In this document: one piece after another, positions 27,519 to 35,318 of the stretch
How the letters are laid out: every line of letters begins with the position of its first letter
Numbering within the stretch: the first letter of the stretch is position 1
NCBI GenBank assembly: GCA_019637395.1
Contig: JAHBVR010000021.1
Location: 78,667 to 142,666, forward strand
Source: Vulcanimicrobiota bacterium
GTDB lineage: Bacteria > Vulcanimicrobiota > Xenobia > Xenobiales > JADMJV01
Reading direction: 5' to 3'
DNA length: 64,000 nucleotides
The notes under the pieces: model-generated
What the model saw: only the letters and a program-made list of their open reading frames with translations
Told to the model about the DNA's origin: nothing
The model's database searches: none
Program-made: the position numbers and the translations under genes

Positions 27519-28055
27519 CTACAGACCCTTTTTGAAAAACTCCTGGAGTTGGGAAGTGTAGAGGGTGGCATAGATGGGCGAGACCAGGTTGTAGGTGTTG
27601 CCGTCAGGGGAGACGTTGCCGGCCAGCATGGTCGAGCGCGGGTCAAAGGATACATTCAGGGTGAAGCGCCCTCCCCGCGGCAGGCAATAGCCCGGATTGA
27701 CCATCGGTTGCGGCACGTAGTTGAGGTTCTCCAGGATTTTTTGGCGACTGATGTCGTCGTTGATGGTCGGCGGGAACTTGAGGTTGACGCTGATGCGATC
27801 GCCCCAGCCTTCGGGCTGATGACCCAAATTCATGTTCTTGGCCAGCCTCACCAGGCCGCCGGCCAGACCCGGCGCGAAAGAACGGGAATTCTGATTCAAG
27901 TAAACCCACCAACTGGGACTGGCTTCGATGACCACCGCCCGGCGGAAGACCCCGGCCCGCGCGGGCGTCAGCGTCTCGAGAAAGGTGGCCAGGTCCTGGG
28001 CTCCGGCCATGGTCGCCAGCAAGGCCACCCCGAGAATGGTGCAGAGAAATCTCAT
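27519..28055 (-). CDS. Secreted protein of unknown function
   Basis: 178 residues from the ATG at 28055: signal peptide MRFLCTILGVALLATMAGAQ with cleavage after AGA, then a domain with ASPSWWVYLNQNS and two Cys-poor beta-rich stretches. I recognise no family. Convergent with the GspF-N-like gene, three bases apart, and divergent from the macro-domain gene. Confidence 0.72.
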   Translation of the reverse strand: MRFLCTILGVALLATMAGAQDLATFLETLTPARAGVFRRAVVIEASPSWWVYLNQNSRSFAPGLAGGLVRLAKNMNLGHQPEGWGDRISVNLKFPPTINDDISRQKILENLNYVPQPMVNPGYCLPRGGRFTLNVSFDPRSTMLAGNVSPDGNTYNLVSPIYATLYTSQLQEFFKKGL

Positions 28056-28116
28056 GCTGAGCCGTTTCGAATCGGGCCTGGCAGGGGCCTCTTGGAGGGT
28101 ACGGAAACCTCTCCAG

Positions 28117-28584
28117 ATGGATGTTCGGGTGGTGGACGGGGACCTTTTGCGCCAACCGGTCGAGGTGATCGTCAATTCCTGGAACCGCAACTTCATTCCT
28201 TACTGGCTGCTGATTCCGGCAGGCGTGTCCGGGGCGATTCGCCGCCAGGCCGGACCCATGCCCTTTCGCGAGGTCGGCAAACGGGGTCTTTTGCCGGTGG
28301 GGGAGGCGGTGCTGACCGGCGCCGGCCGTTTGCCTTTCAAGGGGATCATTCACGTAGCCGGTCTCAACTGGTGGTGGATGGCCGACCGCAATTCCGTCCA
28401 ACTTTCCACCCGCAACGCCCTGCGGGTCTTTCGAGAACACGGTTTCGCCAGCCTGGCTTTCCCCTTGATCGGCGCGGGCACCGGAGGTCTGTCTCCCCAG
28501 TCGGTTCAGCAATGGATGCAGGCGGAAATCGAGAGCCAGCCGGGGAAAGGCCAGGTTCTGCTCGTTCGCTATCGCAATCAGTAG
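28117..28584 (+). CDS. Macro domain protein (ADP-ribose binding)
   Basis: 155 residues, a single macro domain. Family positions are recognisable: VEVIVNSWNRNF stands for the usual IVNAAN segment, GVSGAIRRQAG for the glycine-rich GVAxAI loop, and FPLIGAGTGGLSP for the diphosphate loop. Macro domains bind or hydrolyse ADP-ribose, its derivatives or ADP-ribosylated targets. The canonical AAN of the first loop is SWN, so hydrolase activity is uncertain. An ADP-ribosylglycohydrolase gene lies 7 kb away. The ATG at 28117 gives the normal N-terminus. Confidence 0.82.
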   Translation: MDVRVVDGDLLRQPVEVIVNSWNRNFIPYWLLIPAGVSGAIRRQAGPMPFREVGKRGLLPVGEAVLTGAGRLPFKGIIHVAGLNWWWMADRNSVQLSTRNALRVFREHGFASLAFPLIGAGTGGLSPQSVQQWMQAEIESQPGKGQVLLVRYRNQ

Positions 28585-28676
28585 ATGGTGAATCCACCGT
28601 CCGGTTACGAAGGTAGGGCGCGGTAGCGCGTGACTGTCAGAACAGGCTCAAACGAAAGGGAAGCGAATCTGACCGC

Positions 28677-29399
28677 ATGAAAAAGTACCTTAAAGCCGAG
28701 TATGTAACCAATGGGAAGCTACCGGCCATCCAGGCGAAACTGGCGGAGTATGCCGCCTCCGACAAGTGGGGCAGCAATCGTTCGTGCTTCGGGTGCTTGC
28801 TTTGCTTTCTGGGCTTCTTTGTGCTGGGGCCGATCGCACCCATCATCGGAATCCTGGTCTTTCTCTATTACAACCGCTATGATACCGAAGATCGGCGCTA
28901 TCAACTGCCCACCCAGTTGTTGCAGGCTTTGAGCGGCCAATTGGATCCTCAGAAAGATATGTTGCTGCGGGTGGACTTTCGGGAGAGCCTGGCCGATCCG
29001 TTTATCACCGCTAAAAGTGACAGTCCGCCCAAGATGAAGGAATACTCCCACAACTGGCTGGAGTTGCAGATGTATACCCGGCGCGGCCAGCGCCTGTGCG
29101 TCAAGATCACGCGGGTCGGCCGGGAAGTCGTGCGCGGCTCCGGCAAAGGCGAGACTAAGGAGCATTCCTATGCCGAAGTGGCGGCCATGAGCGTGGAGAA
29201 TTTCGACCGGGGTTCGCGCGAGGCCATCAGGCTGGCCTTACCGGACTCGGTCAAGTTCACCCGTCTGCTCGGCGGCACTACGGGCGCGGCGGTGGCGATG
29301 CAGGGCGTCGGTGCTCAGCAGGGAGCGGGCGGAGGGGGCATTGCCGCCTTTGATGGAACCGATCTGGCGGCTTTTTTCGAATTTGCCCTAAAACAATAG
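28677..29399 (+). CDS. Membrane-anchored protein of unknown function
   Basis: 240 residues: a helical N-terminus, Cys-rich CFGCLLCFLGF leading into a membrane hairpin about 39-65, a soluble beta-rich domain about 70-200 and a Gly-rich C-terminus. The start has the purine-rich SD AAAGGGAAG. No family recognised. Confidence 0.7.
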   Translation: MKKYLKAEYVTNGKLPAIQAKLAEYAASDKWGSNRSCFGCLLCFLGFFVLGPIAPIIGILVFLYYNRYDTEDRRYQLPTQLLQALSGQLDPQKDMLLRVDFRESLADPFITAKSDSPPKMKEYSHNWLELQMYTRRGQRLCVKITRVGREVVRGSGKGETKEHSYAEVAAMSVENFDRGSREAIRLALPDSVKFTRLLGGTTGAAVAMQGVGAQQGAGGGGIAAFDGTDLAAFFEFALKQ

Positions 29400-29405
29400 A
29401 TTGGT

Positions 29406-29436
29406 AGTACTTTCGTAGTACTCGACCGGATAGGGT
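29406..29436 (+). promoter_or_regulatory. Candidate promoter with motif shared with 52393
   Basis: AGTACTTTCGTAG (29406-29418), then 12 bases, then TAGGGT (29431-29436). The same 13-mer, the same 12-base gap and TAGAGT occur at 52393-52423. The -10-like TAGGGT ends six bases before the ATG at 29443, which would give a leaderless transcript. Confidence 0.5.
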
Positions 29437-29442
29437 AGACCC

Positions 29443-30042
29443 ATGAGAAAACTGATTACGCTAATCGCACTCGCACTTTCTACCAACGCCTGGGCCCAGT
29501 ACGGTGACTTCACCAACATGGATATGACCCGGCTGTACAACCAGCACGTGCAGCAGACGAACGCTTACTTTCAGAACCGCACCCAGCAGATGGTCCAGAG
29601 CAATATGACTAACCCCCAGGTTCAATACGCCTACCAACAGTACCTCGCTCAGGGCGGGCAGGCCAGTTTTGAACAGTTCGCTTATATGTATGCGGCTACC
29701 GGCGGTTTTTCTCAGCAGGGCATCCAGAACTACAATCAGACCACTCAGAACATCAATGCCCAGCAGCGGAATGCCTGGAACGGCTACCAGCAGGCTCAGC
29801 AGCAGCGTCAGCAGGCCGTCCAGGATTGGCAGAACGGATATTACCGCAATCAGGCCGAAGCCGGCTATAACCTCAACGGCCAGGCCACCTACGCCACGCC
29901 GGCCGGGCCTCAGGTGCTCCATTACAACAATCAGCCCGGCTATTACCAGCAAAATGGACAAAACTACTATATGGATCCCAGTGGTAACTACTACTACGTG
30001 TATCCGAATGGCACCGTCCAGCCCCTTCAACGAGGTTGGTAA
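29443..30042 (+). CDS. Secreted Gln/Asn/Tyr-rich low-complexity protein
   Basis: 199 residues: signal peptide MRKLITLIALALSTNAWA, then a mature protein dominated by Q, N, Y and A with runs such as QQAQQQRQQAVQDWQNGYY and YYMDPSGNYYYVYPNG. Composition resembles prion-like or matrix-forming proteins; no catalytic motif is visible. The short YxDPSGNYYYV unit resembles cell-wall-binding-like repeats but occurs once. No strong SD; probably leaderless. Confidence 0.75.
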   Translation: MRKLITLIALALSTNAWAQYGDFTNMDMTRLYNQHVQQTNAYFQNRTQQMVQSNMTNPQVQYAYQQYLAQGGQASFEQFAYMYAATGGFSQQGIQNYNQTTQNINAQQRNAWNGYQQAQQQRQQAVQDWQNGYYRNQAEAGYNLNGQATYATPAGPQVLHYNNQPGYYQQNGQNYYMDPSGNYYYVYPNGTVQPLQRGW

Positions 30043-30162
30043 AGAACTGTTCAGGAAATTGTTACATAAATTTGGGCCGTGTTAGGTCTGTTTAACGGTG
30101 CCTCCGTATATTGAACTCAAGCACCGCAGCCGCGTAGCTGGGGCAGTTCGGAGGATACAGTT

Positions 30163-30327
30163 ATGAATCAGATGCAGCGTTTTGAAGTTTTGGAATGCAC
30201 CCTGGAAACGGAGCACGACTCCTGGGTGGCCGAGCAGTTTGGCTTCGTTCCTCTGCCCGAGGGCGAGATGTTGCCCAGCCTGGTCAACCTGGCCGGCGTC
30301 AGCCACCTGGTTCAAGGCAAGCGCTAA
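30163..30327 (+). CDS. Small protein of 54 residues
   Basis: ATG at 30163 with GGAGG eight bases upstream, a near-ideal SD, and a TAA at 30325. The product starts MNQMQRFEVLECTLETEHDS and contains GFVPLPEGEMLPSLVNLAGV; it is acidic, has one Cys and no signal peptide. No family recognised. Real coding is supported by the SD and by the gap it fills between two secreted-protein genes. Confidence 0.6.
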   Translation: MNQMQRFEVLECTLETEHDSWVAEQFGFVPLPEGEMLPSLVNLAGVSHLVQGKR

Positions 30328-30424
30328 ATTTGGGGGATTAAGATCCCGGTGCTGAGGGACGTCTGTCGGCGGCCCGAGAGCCTTCCGCCCCCTACAATAG
30401 GGAAAGAAACGGAGGACGGGATTC

Positions 30425-30733
30425 ATGAAGGTCTTGAAAGTTTGTTTATTGGCCACTCTGCTGGCCGTGGGCGCCCAGGCCGCGCCCAAGACGCAGGCCC
30501 AGCGCAACCACGAGCGGGCGCAGTTGCGAGCCGCTCAGCGCGAGGCGGCCCGCAACAGCCCTGATGCCAAGGCGCGCCAACGTACCCGTGAGCATGAGGC
30601 CGATAGAAAAGCGACGGCCAAGCGCCATCGTCACGATAACAGCACCGGCGACGACATCGTGCGCAACGCCGAAGAAGCCGGAGATAACATTGTGGATACC
30701 GGCAAGGACATTCGCGACTGGTTCGGATTCTAA
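30425..30733 (+). CDS. Small secreted basic protein
   Basis: 102 residues: signal peptide MKVLKVCLLATLLAVGAQA, then a charged Arg/Lys/Glu/Ala-rich stretch with a His/Lys cluster (KATAKRHRHDN) and a C-terminal amphipathic helix DIVRNAEEAGDNIVDTGKDI. SD GGAGG lies about nine bases upstream, with a TACAAT -10-like element at 30393. Followed by a terminator at 30747. Function unknown. Confidence 0.72.
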   Translation: MKVLKVCLLATLLAVGAQAAPKTQAQRNHERAQLRAAQREAARNSPDAKARQRTREHEADRKATAKRHRHDNSTGDDIVRNAEEAGDNIVDTGKDIRDWFGF

Positions 30734-30746
30734 GCGGAGCTCTTCA

Positions 30747-30773
30747 GGATCCCGTTACGACGGGGTCCTTTTT
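30747..30773. terminator. Rho-independent terminator
   Basis: GGATCCCG-TTACGA-CGGGGTCC stem (8 bp with one G-U pair) followed by TTTTT ends the gene at 30425. The stop codon of the convergent DedA gene lies in the loop, so the hairpin may also serve the other strand, although a U-run is seen only on plus. Confidence 0.85.
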
Positions 30774-31270
30774 GTGTACGCCAGCACTTGAATGAGAAGC
30801 AGCAAGCCCACCGCCAGAGCGATGAGCTGCCCCAAGCTGAGCCATTGGGAAAGTACGTTGCCGCAGACCGAGTAGGTCACTGTATAGAGCAGTGCGCTGG
30901 CCAGGTCCCAGGCAAAAAAGCGACCCCAGGGCACGCCGGTCATTCCGGCCAGCGGCACCACCGTGGCCGGAACGCCGGGAATGAAGCGCCCTGTAAGTAA
31001 AAGGCTCGGTCCATGTTGACGGAAGCGGGCGGCCAGTCGCTCGGGAGCTCGCGGCCCCAGCCGGCGACCCAGAAAAAACCAGGGTTGTTCGCCCAGCAGG
31101 ATGCCCAGCGGGCAGGCCACAATCAATGCCGGCCAGGCAATCAGTCCCTGGCGAGCCAGGCTGCCGGCCGCCATGAGCAGTACTCCCAGAGGGCACGGAA
31201 AGTTGATGCCATAGAGGAACCCCGCCGCCAACAGGCTGACGGATCCGTAGTGCAGCAACCAGCTTTCCAC
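30755..31270 (-). CDS. DedA family (SNARE-associated) membrane protein
   Basis: 171 residues with four or five membrane helices. Family marks are NFPCPLGVLLMAAGSLA near residue 23, a GRRLGPRAPERL loop, and GRFIPGVPATVVPLAGMTGVPWGRFFAWD, the conserved GRFxPGxR-type re-entrant motif with Val-Pro in place of Arg. Some DedA proteins flip lipids at the inner membrane. It overlaps the phosphodiesterase gene by one base, suggesting a two-gene lipid-related operon. Confidence 0.88.
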   Translation of the reverse strand: MESWLLHYGSVSLLAAGFLYGINFPCPLGVLLMAAGSLARQGLIAWPALIVACPLGILLGEQPWFFLGRRLGPRAPERLAARFRQHGPSLLLTGRFIPGVPATVVPLAGMTGVPWGRFFAWDLASALLYTVTYSVCGNVLSQWLSLGQLIALAVGLLLLIQVLAYTKRTPS

Positions 31271-32154
31271 TAGGCGTGGGGGGAAAGCAGCATTCCAGCC
31301 AGCTCGCCGGCGTCGTCGGTGGTGATGGCGTCGACGCCCAGTTCCAGCATGTGCTTGAGATCCTTTTCCTCGTTGACGGTCCAGGCGTTGACCTTCATGC
31401 CGGCTTCGTGGGCCTTCTCCACGTATTCGGCGTCGACCGCGCTGAAATGCGGGCCCAGGTAGGTAACGCCCAGTTCCGCTCTGGTCTGTTTGGGATCCAA
31501 TTCCTTACCCGAGTAGAGGTAGCCGGTGGTCAGTCCGGGTTCTAGCTGATGCAACGTTTTAAGGGAAGTTTCGTCGAAGGAGATGACCACCGCCCGCTCT
31601 TCGGTGCCGGAGTTTTGCAGCTGGTCGATGAGAACCTGTTCGATGCCCAGGTGACGCCCGCCGTGAGGATGCTTGATTTCGATGATAAACTTGCAGTCCG
31701 GGAGCGCCAGCACGTCGCTTAGCATGGGCACGCCCAGAGCGCGTAGTTCCTGGCTGGACATTTCGCGCACCACGCCGGGGACGCCGTAGGTGCGATCCAG
31801 GGTGTCATCATGGTTGACGGCCAGGTCGCCGTCGGCGGTCAGGTGGACGTCCAGTTCGATGGCCCCGGCGCCGTCGGCCAGAGCCTGGCGGAACGCCTCC
31901 AGACTGTTCTCCCTGGCATGGTCGGTTTCGCCGCGATGAGCCACCACCAGCGGAGGCTGTGTCTGCACCTGGGCCTGGACCACTCCCACTGCGGAAGCCA
32001 GCAGTCCCAGTGCGCCCAATCCGATCAGTCCCCAGCTTGGACCCGAGTGGCTGGCCCCGGCTTCAAAACGGTCGTTGGGCAGGTTGGGCCGGGCCGTTGG
32101 CCGCCTCGGCACGGGGCTGAGCAAATGCAGTTTGGATTGGTTGATCTGGTTCAT
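31270..32154 (-). CDS. Glycerophosphodiester phosphodiesterase, exported
   Basis: 294 residues. An extension of about 45 residues with LPNDRFEA precedes a hydrophobic helix about 49-68 ending GVVQAQVQTQ; the GDPD domain follows with the catalytic HRG (HRGETDHAREN), ELDVHLTADGDLAVNHDDTLDR metal and catalytic residues, and late INAWTV-like NAWTVNEE and TTDDAGE. It hydrolyses glycerophosphodiesters. The N-terminus resembles that of the 991-residue protein (SKLxHL, LPxD[QR]FEA, QAQVQ). I chose ATG 32154, which has TAGTCT seven bases upstream, over GTG 32178. Confidence 0.9.
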   Translation of the reverse strand: MNQINQSKLHLLSPVPRRPTARPNLPNDRFEAGASHSGPSWGLIGLGALGLLASAVGVVQAQVQTQPPLVVAHRGETDHARENSLEAFRQALADGAGAIELDVHLTADGDLAVNHDDTLDRTYGVPGVVREMSSQELRALGVPMLSDVLALPDCKFIIEIKHPHGGRHLGIEQVLIDQLQNSGTEERAVVISFDETSLKTLHQLEPGLTTGYLYSGKELDPKQTRAELGVTYLGPHFSAVDAEYVEKAHEAGMKVNAWTVNEEKDLKHMLELGVDAITTDDAGELAGMLLSPHA

Positions 32155-32246
32155 CTCCCTCAGACTAAGTGAAAGCACTCCGCTCGGGTACCCCTATTTT
32201 GTTACCGGCAGGTTAGGGATGTTAAAAGTTGTGGTAGTTTTCCCCC

Positions 32247-33818
32247 ATGGTCCAACCGGAACAGATTGGAATTTATCAGGTGGTGCGCGAGTTGGGCCGT
32301 GGCGCCATGGGTGTGGTTTATCTGTGTGTCCACCCTGGCCTGGGCCGGCAGGTGGCCGTCAAGGTCCTCTCCGCGCAAGTGGCGGGGGAGGCGGATTTCC
32401 TCGAACGCTTTCGCCGCGAAGGGGAAATGGCCGCGCGCTTGCGCCACCCCAACATCGTGCAGGTCCATGATTTCTCCAACGATGGCGATACCTATTTCAT
32501 CGTCATGGAGTATCTCGGTTCGCAGACTCTGAAGAGCGGCGCCCGGCCTTTGCCCGAGGCCCTTCGCCTGATCGATCAGCTGTTGGCGGCGCTCGAGCAC
32601 GCTCACGAGCGCGGCGTCATCCACCGGGACTTGAAGCCCTCGAATATCCTGGTGACCGATAGCGGGGAGATTGCCCTGACGGATTTCGGTATTGCTTATA
32701 GCGCAGCCAATCAGAAACTGACGCGCACGGGCACGGCCATGGGTACGCCTGAGTATATGGCGCCCGAACAGTTTGACGGTAAATCCGACGCTCGCACCGA
32801 CCTGTATGCGGTGGGCATCATTTTCTATGAGATGTTGACGGGTTTTACTCCGTTTCACGCCGATACGCTCACCGAAGTCATGAAGAACCAGGTGATGAAG
32901 ATCCAGGCGTCTCTCTCGGAAGTGGATTTCACCATTCCGGCGGCGATTTCCAATCTCGTCGATAAAGCTCTCAGCAAGGAGCCGCGCGACCGTTACCAGA
33001 GCGCTCGCGACATGCGTGAAGCCTTGAAGCTGGCGCAGGTGGCTCCGGCGGCTCCCGTGCCGGCTCCGCCCGCGCAGGCACCCGCGCGCCAGCGTTCCGG
33101 TTCGGATAGGCGGGGACTGGCGGTGCTTCTGCTCACTCTGCTGATCCTGAGCGCCTGGACGCGGCTTCACCGCCATCGCCAAAACCGGCCGCCGGTCCGG
33201 CCCGTTGTCACCCCTGCCAGTGCCGAAGTGGTGATTCACGACGAGCCGACGCCTGTGAGCACTGCCACTCCGGTGGCGCCCGAGACACAGACGCCCACTC
33301 CTGAAATGGCTTTGACCGAGACGCCGGAGGTGGCACCCGATATGCCCGAAGCCCCACCGGTGTCCGCCCAATTGCCGTTGGAGGGGGCGATCCGCCCCGG
33401 CCTCGGCGTGGCCAACCTGAACCTTGGCGCCAGTCCGCAGCAGGTGGAGAGCCTCTGGGGAGCGCCCGACTCAAGCTTTGAGGAGGGGGGCAAGTTGCAC
33501 TGGTCGTACTCGGGAGAGAACGATGAGAGCCAAGCCTTCGCGCTGGTTTTTGAGGCGGGCGTGCTGGTGGAGATCAACGTTTACGCGCCCAAGTTCTCGA
33601 TCGAGAGTCATCCCGATCTGACCATGGGCGTCAAGGTGGAGAAGGTGCGCCAGGAACTCCCCAGTCCGTCCAGTGACAGCGGCGCCACCCTCGACTACAA
33701 CGAAATGGGACTCTATTTCTACTTCCATAACCGCGGTTCGCGCACGCTGGCGCGTTATGGAGAGCATGGCTGCGAGGCCATCCGCGTCTACCTTCCCGGC
33801 GCGACATCTGCTCAGTAG
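32247..33818 (+). CDS. Membrane Ser/Thr protein kinase
   Basis: 523 residues. Hanks-type kinase domain about 10-265: glycine loop LGRGAMGVVY, Lys39 in VAVKVL, catalytic HRDLKPSN, metal-binding TDFGIA, GTPEYMAPE activation segment. Then a Pro/Ala/Arg-rich linker, one TM helix about 290-305, a Pro/Thr-rich spacer and an extracytoplasmic C-terminal domain of about 130 residues (LNLGASPQQVESLWGAPD) that may sense a signal. TAGTTT lies six bases before the ATG and no SD is present, suggesting a leaderless transcript. Divergent from the phosphodiesterase. Confidence 0.92.
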   Translation: MVQPEQIGIYQVVRELGRGAMGVVYLCVHPGLGRQVAVKVLSAQVAGEADFLERFRREGEMAARLRHPNIVQVHDFSNDGDTYFIVMEYLGSQTLKSGARPLPEALRLIDQLLAALEHAHERGVIHRDLKPSNILVTDSGEIALTDFGIAYSAANQKLTRTGTAMGTPEYMAPEQFDGKSDARTDLYAVGIIFYEMLTGFTPFHADTLTEVMKNQVMKIQASLSEVDFTIPAAISNLVDKALSKEPRDRYQSARDMREALKLAQVAPAAPVPAPPAQAPARQRSGSDRRGLAVLLLTLLILSAWTRLHRHRQNRPPVRPVVTPASAEVVIHDEPTPVSTATPVAPETQTPTPEMALTETPEVAPDMPEAPPVSAQLPLEGAIRPGLGVANLNLGASPQQVESLWGAPDSSFEEGGKLHWSYSGENDESQAFALVFEAGVLVEINVYAPKFSIESHPDLTMGVKVEKVRQELPSPSSDSGATLDYNEMGLYFYFHNRGSRTLARYGEHGCEAIRVYLPGATSAQ

Positions 33819-33900
33819 GACTGCGGTACCGGGGGTTGGAGTAGCCTTTCCCCGGTCGTCCGCTGGCCTGAGCGCCTACAGTGGAGTCAGGAGGTGAAGC

Positions 33901-34182
33901 ATGCGAAAGGTATTGTTCACCATGGTTATACTGAGCGGGGTCAGCTTCGCTCAAGAAGCGACTCCCATCATCACTCCCGACACCCGGGCCGTGGTCAAGG
34001 CGGCCGACCTGCCGGAAATGCAGGGAATTCCCGAATTCTCGGAACGTTCCAATTTTATGTCCCTGGCTGGTAGCCTGCGCTATCGCGCCTATGAGCACTC
34101 CGGCGAATGGCTGACTCGCGAGCAGTCGGTAGCCGCCCTGAGTGAACAGGTGGAAGCCAGCGTCGAGAGCGCCAATCGCTGA
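33901..34182 (+). CDS. Small secreted protein
   Basis: 93 residues: signal peptide MRKVLFTMVILSGVSFAQ, then a helical mature part with no Cys. The SD AGGAGGTG ends four bases before the ATG and TACAGT lies further upstream, so expression looks strong. No family recognised. Confidence 0.7.
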   Translation: MRKVLFTMVILSGVSFAQEATPIITPDTRAVVKAADLPEMQGIPEFSERSNFMSLAGSLRYRAYEHSGEWLTREQSVAALSEQVEASVESANR

Positions 34183-34192
34183 GTCAAGTCCA

Positions 34193-34882
34193 TCATCCGG
34201 GGCTGATTTTGCCGATTCCGGTGACGACTTGATTGACTTTGGGGTTACCGAAATAGGTTACGCCGCCGACGCCGCTGAGATTGGCGTCCAGGGTGGCGGT
34301 GGCATTGACGGCGGCGTTGCCGGTGCCGCTCATTTTGAGCGTGACCGCTTCCGCCTGGAGCGCTTTGGCATCCAGGTTGCCTGCTCCGGACCCTTGCACG
34401 TTCAGGTTCTTGACCTGGCCCGCGGCGACCACGTTGACCGCGCCCCCAAGATCAAGGGTCAGTTGCTCGATCTGCAGACCTGCTAACTGGAGTTGTCCGG
34501 CGCCGGCTGCCAGCAATACCAGGCGGGGCCCGTGGATGTCGCTTAGACTGACTTTGCCGGCACCGCTCCAGTCAAGCCTGTCGAGGCCCTTCAGGGTCAG
34601 CTTGTAATCAATATCCTTACTTGGTTTGAGATGAGCGCCGGATTTCTGATCCAGGGTCAGGACGTCACCTTGCAGGCGCGTGTCCAGGTAGGGGAGCAGA
34701 TTGTCATCGGTGGTAATGCTCAAAGTGTCGGCGTTGCCCTGGTTGATCTGCAACTGACCGAAGCCGAAGAATTTTACCGTCTTGGCACCGCTGGGCGGCA
34801 TGGTGGTGGTCTTGAGCTGACCAGAGCCCACGATGGATTGTCCACAGCCCACCAGCAGTAAGGCGAAAAGCAATTTTTTCAT
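34193..34882 (-). CDS. GIN-domain (DUF2807) lipoprotein
   Basis: 229 residues from ATG 34882. Lipoprotein signal LLFALLLVGCGQS with lipobox LVGC, so it is probably lipidated and held in the envelope. The mature part is a head-GIN beta-helix (DUF2807): FGFGQLQINQG, LTLKGLDRLDWSGAG, VQGSGAGNLDAKALQAE and MSGTGNAAV follow the regular inward-facing pattern. Function of these proteins is not established. Divergent from the GFA gene, 58 bases apart. Confidence 0.88.
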   Translation of the reverse strand: MKKLLFALLLVGCGQSIVGSGQLKTTTMPPSGAKTVKFFGFGQLQINQGNADTLSITTDDNLLPYLDTRLQGDVLTLDQKSGAHLKPSKDIDYKLTLKGLDRLDWSGAGKVSLSDIHGPRLVLLAAGAGQLQLAGLQIEQLTLDLGGAVNVVAAGQVKNLNVQGSGAGNLDAKALQAEAVTLKMSGTGNAAVNATATLDANLSGVGGVTYFGNPKVNQVVTGIGKISPG

Positions 34883-34940
34883 AGGGGCGGTTTCCCGACG
34901 GAAAGATGGTTTCCTCGGCCTCCGCGTAGAACCGTGGGTC

Positions 34941-35318
34941 ATGCATAAAGGATCTTGTCTATGCGGGGCGGTGACCTTCGAAGTCAGCGTGCCTTTGCCC
35001 GGCCCGGACGTTTGCCATTGCAGTCAGTGCCGGAAGTTCTCGGGGCATTGTTTCGCTTCCAGCGACGTGCCCAAAGCTGCCGTAACCATTCAGGGAGCCG
35101 AGAAAGTGAGCTGGTACAGCGGCCAGAAGGCGCGGCGCGGCTTTTGCTCCCTTTGCGGCTCATCGCTTTTCTGGGATCCGCTCCATCATGATTGGATCGG
35201 CCTGGCCATGGGCGCTTTCGATACGCCCACCAAGACTCAGGTGCGTATCCACATCCACGTGGCCAGCAAAGGCGACTACTACGAGATTAAGGATGGCCTA
35301 CCGCAGAATCCGCATTGA
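34941..35318 (+). CDS. GFA/CENP-V domain protein (zinc-binding)
   Basis: 125 residues, one complete GFA domain: GSCLCGAVTFEV, then CHCSQCRKFSG and FCSLCGSSLFW supply the seven Cys that bind two zinc ions. The family includes glutathione-dependent formaldehyde-activating enzyme, but most members are of unknown activity. The ATG at 34941 starts MHKGSCLCGAV, the standard N-terminus. Its 3' end overlaps the convergent ADP-ribosylglycohydrolase gene by 32 bases. Confidence 0.92.
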   Translation: MHKGSCLCGAVTFEVSVPLPGPDVCHCSQCRKFSGHCFASSDVPKAAVTIQGAEKVSWYSGQKARRGFCSLCGSSLFWDPLHHDWIGLAMGAFDTPTKTQVRIHIHVASKGDYYEIKDGLPQNPH

